DNA from: Planctomycetota bacterium
Lineage (GTDB): Bacteria; Planctomycetota; SZUA-567
NCBI GenBank assembly: GCA_031270145.1
Contig: JAISYD010000231.1
Coordinates: forward strand, 1 to 10,835
Direction: 5' to 3'
Length of the DNA stretch: 10,835 bases
A model generated the notes under the pieces. That model ran no database searches, was not told where the DNA came from, and saw nothing but the letters and a program-made list of their open reading frames with translations. Within the stretch, counting starts at the first letter, position 1; each line of letters begins with the position of its first letter. Shown in pieces: positions 6,881 through 10,835 of the stretch. The position numbers and the translations under genes are program-made.

Positions 6881-8344
6881 TCACACCCGCACTCCGGCGA
6901 AAACGGCGGCCTTCCCCCGGCCCCTTCCCGGCTTGCGGCGTTTCAACGGCATTATCTCGTTTTTGATGAACGCGTCAACCTGTTCCGGCGCCCGGCCGAT
7001 GAAACGCCGGGCGTCGAGGATTTTGTCCAGCTCCCGGGCGACGCCGGCAAAGGCGGCGTCCGCCTTGAGGCGTTCCAGCAGATCGTTTTTCCCGTCCCCG
7101 TTTTTGACCCGCTCCGCCGCCGCCAGCGAGTGGACGCGGATGCGTTCGTGCAGTCGCTGCCGGTCCCCGCCGGCCTTGACCCCGGCCATGAGGATGTCCT
7201 CGGTCGCCATGAACGGCAGTTCGGCCGCCAGGTTCCTGGCGATGACCTTGGGATGGACCACCAGCCCCGAGGCGACGTTGGCGGCCAGTTCCAGCACCGC
7301 GTCGGCGGCGAGGAAGGCCTGGGGCAGCGACAGCCGCCGGTTGGCCGAGTCGTCCAGGCTGCGCTCCAGCCATTGGGACGCCTGGGTGAAGGCGCCGTTC
7401 AGGGGCAGGGTCAGGAGATAGCGGGACAGCGAGCAGATGCGCTCCGCCCGCATGGGGTTGCGCTTATACGCCATGGCGGAGGAGCCGATCTGCTTTTCTT
7501 CAAGGGGTTCCTCCAATTCCTTGCGGTGGGCCAGGAGGCGCAGGTCGGTGGCGAACTTGGAGGCGCTTTCGCCGATGCCGGCCACGGCGGAGAGAATTTG
7601 CGAATCGATTTTCCGGCTGTAGGTCTGGCCGCCGACGGCCATGACGCGGGAAAAGCCCAGCTTCCGGCAAAGCAGCCGGTTGAGCCGCTCGCATTTGCCG
7701 TGATCGCCGTCGAACAGGGCGAGGAAGCTGGCCTGGGTTCCGGTGGCGCCGATGGCCCCCCGGAGGCGGAGATCGCCGATCCGGCGGGAAATTTCCCGCA
7801 AATCCAGGAGGAAGTCCTGCGCCCACAGGGCGGCGCGCTTGCCGACGCTGGTGGGCTGGGCCGGCTGGAAATGCGTGAAGGCCAGGGTTGGCCTGGCCCG
7901 CTCCCTTTTCGCGAAGGCGGCGAGGGCGAAGACGGTCTCGGCGAGTTTCAACTCCAACAGGCCCAGCGCCTCCCGGAAAATCAGGAGATCGCCGTTGTCG
8001 GCGACATAGCAACTGGTGGCGCCGAGATGGATGACGCCGGCCGCCCTTGGGGCCGCCAGCCCATAGGCGTGGACATGGGCCATCACGTCGTGCCTGACCT
8101 CGCGCTCGCGCCTTTCAGCCGCCTGCCAGTCGATGTTGGCGATATTCTTCCGCAAGTCGTCCACCTGGGCTTGGCTCACCGGCAGGCCGAGTTCGCGTTC
8201 CGCCTCGGCCAGGACGGTCCAGAGCAGCCGCCAAGTCTCGATGCGCTTCCGCGGCGAAAACAGGGCCGCCATTTCCCGCGAGGCGTAGCGGCTGATCAGG
8301 GGGTTGTCGTAAACGTCCCGCCCGGGGTCGTCAGGCGCTTTCAA
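6881..8344 (-). CDS. purB: Adenylosuccinate lyase, long animal-like type
   Basis: Catalyses two purine steps: SAICAR to AICAR plus fumarate, and adenylosuccinate to AMP plus fumarate. The 487 residues match the eukaryote-like ADSL branch closely: NPLISRYAS near the start, RHDVMAHVHAYG (84-95), HLGATSCYVADN (106-117), the general acid His158 in FTHFQPAQPTSVGKR, GATGTQASF, and the flexible catalytic loop signature GSSAMAYKRNPMR (287-299). Animal enzymes have SSAMPYKRNP, so Ala replaces Pro. The C-terminus is a basic tail (KRRKPGRGRGK). The start is TTG at 8344: it overlaps the rnc stop by 4 bases (TTGA) and has a strong GGGAGGGA site about six bases upstream. The first in-frame Met (residue 25) would cut into conserved sequence. 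Part of the rnc-led operon. Confidence 0.96.
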   Translation of the reverse strand: MKAPDDPGRDVYDNPLISRYASREMAALFSPRKRIETWRLLWTVLAEAERELGLPVSQAQVDDLRKNIANIDWQAAERREREVRHDVMAHVHAYGLAAPRAAGVIHLGATSCYVADNGDLLIFREALGLLELKLAETVFALAAFAKRERARPTLAFTHFQPAQPTSVGKRAALWAQDFLLDLREISRRIGDLRLRGAIGATGTQASFLALFDGDHGKCERLNRLLCRKLGFSRVMAVGGQTYSRKIDSQILSAVAGIGESASKFATDLRLLAHRKELEEPLEEKQIGSSAMAYKRNPMRAERICSLSRYLLTLPLNGAFTQASQWLERSLDDSANRRLSLPQAFLAADAVLELAANVASGLVVHPKVIARNLAAELPFMATEDILMAGVKAGGDRQRLHERIRVHSLAAAERVKNGDGKNDLLERLKADAAFAGVARELDKILDARRFIGRAPEQVDAFIKNEIMPLKRRKPGRGRGKAAVFAGVRV

Positions 8345-9213
8345 GGCTTCCCTCCCAGCGTCTCCGGATGCGAGACGGATTCATTGGCCAGGTTTTCCAG
8401 GGCCGAGCGGGCCGCCGCCTGCTCCGCCGTCTTTTTGTTGGGGCCGCTTCCCTGTCCCAGTTCACGGCCGCCGATCAGCGCCGCCACCCGGAAGGTGCGC
8501 GCATGCTCCGGCCCGGCGATGGAGAGGATGCGGTACTCCGGCAACCGCCGCCGGTTTTGCTGCAGGATTTTCTGCAGGACGGACTTGTGGTTGTCCAGGC
8601 TGGCCTTTTCAATCGCGGCGGGGATGGCGGCGCCCAGGCAGCCCAGAATGAAATTCCTGGCCGACTGGATGCCGCCGTCAAGATGGATGGCCGCCACCAC
8701 CGCCTCGAAGGCATCGGCGATAAGCGATTCGGGGATGGGCCGGCGTTTCCCGATGCCCCGGCCAAGGATCAGGAAGTCCGGCAGATCGATCCGGCGCGCC
8801 GCCTCCGCCAAGGCGGAGCGGCAGACCACCGCCGATTTGGCTTCGGTGAGATCCCCCTCCTGCCGCTGGGGATAGCTGTGAAAAAGATGCTCGCGGACGA
8901 CAAAATCGATGATGGCGTCGCCAAGGAACTCCAGGCGCTCGTTGCTCCGGGTCTTGTCCTGGGTGCTGGATGAATGGGCGAGGGCCTGCAAGAGCCGCGT
9001 TTTGTCGGAAAAAACATGACCCAGCGCCGTCTCGCAGAGGCGGACGCGCTCATTGGCGTCGGCAAAGCGGCGGCGAAGCGACGGCCCCGCGGCCGGGATT
9101 TCGCCAAAGGTTTCCAGAGCCGATCCGGAGTCGGTTGGAGGCGAAACCATCGGGTTTGCCTTGTCCGCCCGGCCGGCAACGGGACGGGGCGGCTCCTTTG
9201 CCGTTTCCCTCAT
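8341..9213 (-). CDS. rnc: Ribonuclease III
   Basis: Double-strand-specific endoribonuclease that matures rRNA and regulates mRNAs. The 290 residues contain a catalytic domain with the signature NERLEFLGDAIIDF (91-104), carrying acidic Glu92, Glu95 and Asp99, and the second metal motif IADAFEAVVAAIHLDGG (Asp167, Glu170). A C-terminal dsRNA-binding domain follows at about 208-278, with PEYRI, GPEHARTFRV and GSGPNKKTAEQAAA. About 55 extra Pro/Ala-rich residues precede the domain (E. coli RNase III is 226 residues). The ATG at 9213 has AAAGGA five bases upstream, supporting the long form; Met22 is an alternative. It appears to head the nine-gene operon, 23 bases after the preceding gene's terminator. 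Confidence 0.96.
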   Translation of the reverse strand: MRETAKEPPRPVAGRADKANPMVSPPTDSGSALETFGEIPAAGPSLRRRFADANERVRLCETALGHVFSDKTRLLQALAHSSSTQDKTRSNERLEFLGDAIIDFVVREHLFHSYPQRQEGDLTEAKSAVVCRSALAEAARRIDLPDFLILGRGIGKRRPIPESLIADAFEAVVAAIHLDGGIQSARNFILGCLGAAIPAAIEKASLDNHKSVLQKILQQNRRRLPEYRILSIAGPEHARTFRVAALIGGRELGQGSGPNKKTAEQAAARSALENLANESVSHPETLGGKP

Positions 9214-9236
9214 GCCAATCCTTTGGAGCTTGGCTC

Positions 9237-9273
9237 AAAAATCGCGTCCATCCCCTTGCGGAGGATGGACGCG
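9237..9273 (-). terminator. Rho-independent terminator of the repeat-protein gene
   Basis: Eleven perfect pairs (9243-9253 with 9263-9273) enclose a nine-base loop. On the minus strand the stem is followed by ATTTTTG, the expected U tract. It begins 37 bases after the TAG stop of the repeat-protein gene. The T tract ends only 23 bases before the rnc start codon, so the rnc-operon promoter would have to overlap the terminator or lie upstream of it. Confidence 0.9.
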
Positions 9274-9310
9274 CAATTTCAACTCCGACTCTCGCCGAAC
9301 CGCCTGCCGC

Positions 9311-10303
9311 CTATTTCAGGGAGTAGCGGGCGCCGGAGGCGGGGACGCTGGCCAACTGCCGGTTGTCCGAGGTCCGGACCGGAGCGACGGCAATGGGCCG
9401 GCCGGCATAAACCGAGTTGGACTGAAGCCGCCAAACCATGGACGCCGGCGATTTGAGGACGCGGCGGGTGATGGTTTCCTTCTTCTCCGGGATGGCCTGG
9501 GGGGCGAAGCTCGGAGCCTTGGTCTCGACCAGAACCGGAACGGTCTGGGACTGGGCCGGAATGGTCTGCCATTCGACCCGGGCCGGGGCGGCCACCACAT
9601 TGGCCTGATAGGTGGCCTGCTTGGCCGGAACCACCACTTCGCGGACGCTGGCCGGTTTCACGAGTTTCTTGACCAGTATCTGCTGTTTCTTGGCCGGAAC
9701 CGTCACCCTTTGCTCCTTGGCGTCGGAGATCAGCTCCTTGGTGATGACGTCGCGGTATTTGGCCGGGGTTTCGCAAACCGTCCAGCACAGGTTGCCGTCG
9801 TCGCAGGCCACGCGCTGGAATTCCTTGCGGGCCGGCTCAACCACCAGGCGCTTCGGGACATCGCGGAACTGGGCCGGGATGATGGTGATCTGCTCGTAGG
9901 CCGGGCAAATCTCGACATCGATCGGGGTGTCGGCGAATTGGGGCGGAACCAGCTCGAGAACCTTGTATTCCTCTTGGCAGACATAGGGAACCGCCTTGGG
10001 CTGAAGCTGGGCGGGGATCACCTTGCCGACCCTGTAGGCGGGGACGCAGGGGATGGTCTCGGTTTTGGTGGAATAGGCGCCGGGAACCGGAACCTGGAAG
10101 TTGGCGGGCGGCCGAACCGTGACCGTCTCGGTCACGTTGTCGTAAATGGCGGGCTTCTGGATCAAGCACCAAGACATGCCGGGAGGCGCGGGCGGCATGG
10201 GCTCGCCTTCCCTGAAGGGAACCTCGTCGCCCGGGGTGGCGGCCTGGGCCGCGCCGGCCATGGCGAACGCCAAAATCGCGGTTGCAAACAAACCTTTACG
10301 CAT
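9311..10303 (-). CDS. Exported Pro-Ala repeat protein of unknown function
   Basis: 330 residues with a clear Sec signal peptide: MRKGLF, a hydrophobic core (ATAILAFAMAGA) and an AQA cleavage site after residue 21. The mature protein is dominated by a 23-residue repeat (residues 51-290) with Pro-Ala pairs in motifs such as CPAY, IPAQF, VPAK and KPAS. Seven Cys (46, 86, 109, 133, 167, 173, 177) all lie in the N-terminal half, suggesting disulphides in the envelope. There is no lipobox, anchor or OmpA domain. From memory it resembles PATYETVTEQVLVKPAS-type repeats seen in exported, sometimes OmpA-fused, bacterial proteins; the function is not known. The ATG at 10303 is chosen over an upstream TTG because of the signal peptide and an AAGGAGGAG site. 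It is monocistronic: promoter upstream, terminator downstream. Confidence 0.88.
   Translation of the reverse strand: MRKGLFATAILAFAMAGAAQAATPGDEVPFREGEPMPPAPPGMSWCLIQKPAIYDNVTETVTVRPPANFQVPVPGAYSTKTETIPCVPAYRVGKVIPAQLQPKAVPYVCQEEYKVLELVPPQFADTPIDVEICPAYEQITIIPAQFRDVPKRLVVEPARKEFQRVACDDGNLCWTVCETPAKYRDVITKELISDAKEQRVTVPAKKQQILVKKLVKPASVREVVVPAKQATYQANVVAAPARVEWQTIPAQSQTVPVLVETKAPSFAPQAIPEKKETITRRVLKSPASMVWRLQSNSVYAGRPIAVAPVRTSDNRQLASVPASGARYSLK
9434..10153 (-). repeat. 23-residue (69-base) tandem repeat array within the exported protein
   Basis: One class of Pro positions recurs every 23 residues for ten units: 65, 88, 111, 134, 157, 180, 203, 226, 249 and 272 (position 111 is Glu in a QEEY variant; the others keep Pro). 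A second Pro class sits between them: 9 residues after the first class in the N-terminal half (51, 74, 97, 120, 143) and 14 after it in the C-terminal half (217, 240, 286, with a degenerate DA at 194). The switch occurs at the Cys cluster 167-177. DNA copies have diverged but keep short shared words such as TTGGCCGGAACC. Confidence 0.85.
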
Positions 10304-10424
10304 TTTCTCCTCCTTCAAAAAAATTAATCGCAAATCAAGTTCAAGTCAACCGCGGCGGACAAGGCGCATTCCCTCTCCCCGCGCCATGGCCCGCCTATCC
10401 GCAACGCCGCAATGGCATCCATAT

Positions 10425-10457
10425 ATTATATTTCGCATTTCAGGCGGTTGATGTCAA
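10425..10457 (-). promoter_or_regulatory. Candidate sigma-70 promoter for the exported repeat protein
   Basis: On the minus strand a perfect TTGACA (10452-10457) and a perfect TATAAT (10425-10430) occur in order, but 21 bases apart instead of about 17. The implied RNA start near 10418 gives a leader of about 115 bases. A second, weaker candidate closer to the gene is TTGACT, 17 bases, then TAATTT, but it would start RNA almost at the ribosome site. Which is used cannot be decided here. Confidence 0.5.
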
Positions 10458-10627
10458 GGAAAAAAACAAAAACTTTGTCTTTCGCCTCCGCCGCGCCGGC
10501 GAAATCCCGGACAAGCGAACCACCCTACCCATTATATCGGCGTTCCCCGACAACTCCAGACATTTATTTGTTATCGGCCGGTTTTTCTTTTTTCGGCTTT
10601 TTTTTATGCTTTCCGGCGATTATTTCC

Positions 10628-10633
10628 TATAAT
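10628..10633 (+). promoter_or_regulatory. Probable -10 box (TATAAT) of the flavodiiron gene
   Basis: A perfect TATAAT lies about 73 bases before the start codon. I find no good -35 hexamer at 16-18 bases upstream. Instead, phased T tracts (10581-10606) lie where an UP element would be, suggesting that curvature or an activator compensates. The leader after it contains an inverted repeat. Confidence 0.5.
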
Positions 10634-10661
10634 TGGCCGGGTCGGCCGCAAGCGCCGGCCA
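10634..10661 (+). promoter_or_regulatory. Inverted repeat at the transcription start of the flavodiiron gene
   Basis: TGGCCGG (10634-10640) pairs with CCGGCCA (10655-10661) across a 14-base spacer, directly after the TATAAT box. It could be a repressor operator overlapping the start site or a hairpin in the leader RNA. A run of six T's (10676-10681) follows 14 bases later, too far for a normal terminator. Confidence 0.4.
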
Positions 10662-10705
10662 GACGCCTTTCGTTATTTTTTGTACACCGGCGGGAGACAT
10701 CGAGC

Positions 10706-10835
10706 ATGCAGACAAGCCTATTGCCGAACATCGACTGGGTCGGCGCAATCGACTGGAATGTCCGGGACTTCCATTCGTACGACACCGCGCACGGGGCAAC
10801 CTACAACTCATACCTGGTCAGGGACGACGCGAACG
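10706..10835 (+). CDS. fprA: FprA-type A-type flavoprotein (flavodiiron protein), N-terminus (3' partial)
   Basis: Only the first 43 codons are in the window. They read MQTSLLPN, then IDWVGAIDWNVRDFHSYDT, then AHGATYNSYLVRDDAN. The pattern W-V-G-x-x-D-W-x-V-R-D-F-H followed by G-[AS]-[TS]-Y-N-[AS]-Y-L is the hallmark start of flavodiiron proteins (FprA, NorV, Rubredoxin:oxygen oxidoreductase). These cytoplasmic enzymes reduce O2 to water or NO to N2O at a di-iron site in a metallo-beta-lactamase-like domain, with FMN in a C-terminal flavodoxin domain; both catalytic regions lie beyond the window. The ATG at 10706 has GGGAG nine bases upstream. The enzyme points to an anaerobe or microaerophile coping with oxygen or NO. 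O2 versus NO preference cannot be judged. Confidence 0.88.
   Translation, partial: MQTSLLPNIDWVGAIDWNVRDFHSYDTAHGATYNSYLVRDDAN

Larger units (their letters stand above)
10304..10705. other. Divergent intergenic region between the repeat-protein gene and the flavodiiron gene
   Basis: 402 bases, clearly AT-richer than the flanking genes, with A and T runs around 10458-10475 and 10581-10606. It must hold promoters for both divergent genes. Short open frames here lack recognisable domains and I do not call them. An inverted repeat (10480-10486 with 10498-10504, TTTCGCC/GGCGAAA) lies between the two promoter candidates; its role is unknown. Confidence 0.7.

Noticed and set aside
6840..6884. GTG start of the M42 gene overlapping the purB stop
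   Set aside because: It would add 15 Arg-rich residues translated across a hairpin; the ATG at 6839 has a well-spaced GGAG and matches the family start.
5880..7421. Long plus-strand open frame (513 codons) opposite the M42 and purB genes
   Set aside because: It is the antisense of two clearly identified enzymes, with Gly/Ala/Val/His-rich composition and no motif.
7130..8875. Long plus-strand open frame (581 codons) opposite purB and rnc
   Set aside because: Antisense shadow of purB and rnc; composition is an artefact of GC-rich third positions and no family is recognisable.
9053..10327. Plus-strand open frame (424 codons) opposite the repeat-protein gene, with periodic Gly/Leu/Asn content
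   Set aside because: Its periodicity mirrors the 69-base repeat on the other strand; the minus-strand frame has a signal peptide, ribosome site, promoter and terminator.
10304..10333. TTG start ten codons upstream for the repeat protein
   Set aside because: It would place a charged segment before a well-formed signal peptide; the ATG at 10303 has a strong AAGGAGGAG site.
10560..10610. T-rich stretch as a plus-strand intrinsic terminator
   Set aside because: The flanking stems are only three to four pairs, and no plus-strand gene lies directly upstream to terminate.
1..10835. CRISPR array, prophage, insertion sequence, tRNA/rRNA or toxin-antitoxin module
   Set aside because: Looked for on both strands; no spaced direct repeats, transposase or integrase motifs, terminal inverted repeats, or RNA gene signatures were found.

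Overview
The window is GC-rich, densely coded bacterial DNA. It looks like chromosomal core sequence rather than a mobile or accessory island: I see no transposase, integrase, phage gene, tRNA, rRNA or CRISPR array. The lineage cannot be fixed from sequence alone. AccA and the single-domain PurQ look to me like those of the Planctomycetes/Lentisphaerae/Verrucomicrobia (PVC) group, and the adenylosuccinate lyase is of the long, animal-like type. A chemoreceptor and an A-type flavoprotein suggest a motile, oxygen-sensing or anaerobic Gram-negative. The PVC assignment is inference.

Layout. Bases 1-843 (+) hold the C-terminal signalling half of a methyl-accepting chemotaxis protein whose start lies outside the window. 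It converges, across a 195-base gap, on a long minus-strand gene train. Read in transcription order (from 9213 down to 1039) the train is rnc, purB, M42 metallopeptidase, ABC-transporter ATPase, ABC-2 permease, a 62-residue unknown protein, an HDOD/HD-domain signalling protein, purQ and accA. Neighbours overlap by 4 to 8 bases or sit 2 to 41 bases apart, with several ATGA/TTGA-type stop-start overlaps, so the nine genes look like one operon.

Upstream of rnc, also on the minus strand, is a gene for an exported 330-residue protein built on a 23-residue Pro-Ala repeat (9311-10303). It has its own terminator, which ends only 23 bases before the rnc start codon. A 402-base AT-richer divergent intergenic region (10304-10705) carries a candidate minus-strand promoter for the repeat protein and a TATAAT box for the last gene. 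That gene (10706 to the window end, +) is the first 43 codons of an FprA-type flavodiiron protein.

How the genes fit together. The long operon mixes housekeeping steps (RNase III, two purine-synthesis enzymes, the carboxyltransferase alpha subunit of acetyl-CoA carboxylase) with an ABC exporter, a peptidase and an HDOD protein. The mixture fits a growth-linked co-expression unit better than a dedicated pathway. No clearly new defence or biosynthetic system is visible. The most distinctive items are the repeat-built exported protein, the terminator squeezed against the operon start, the conserved HD residues in the HDOD protein, and the unknown 62-residue protein translationally linked to the transporter.
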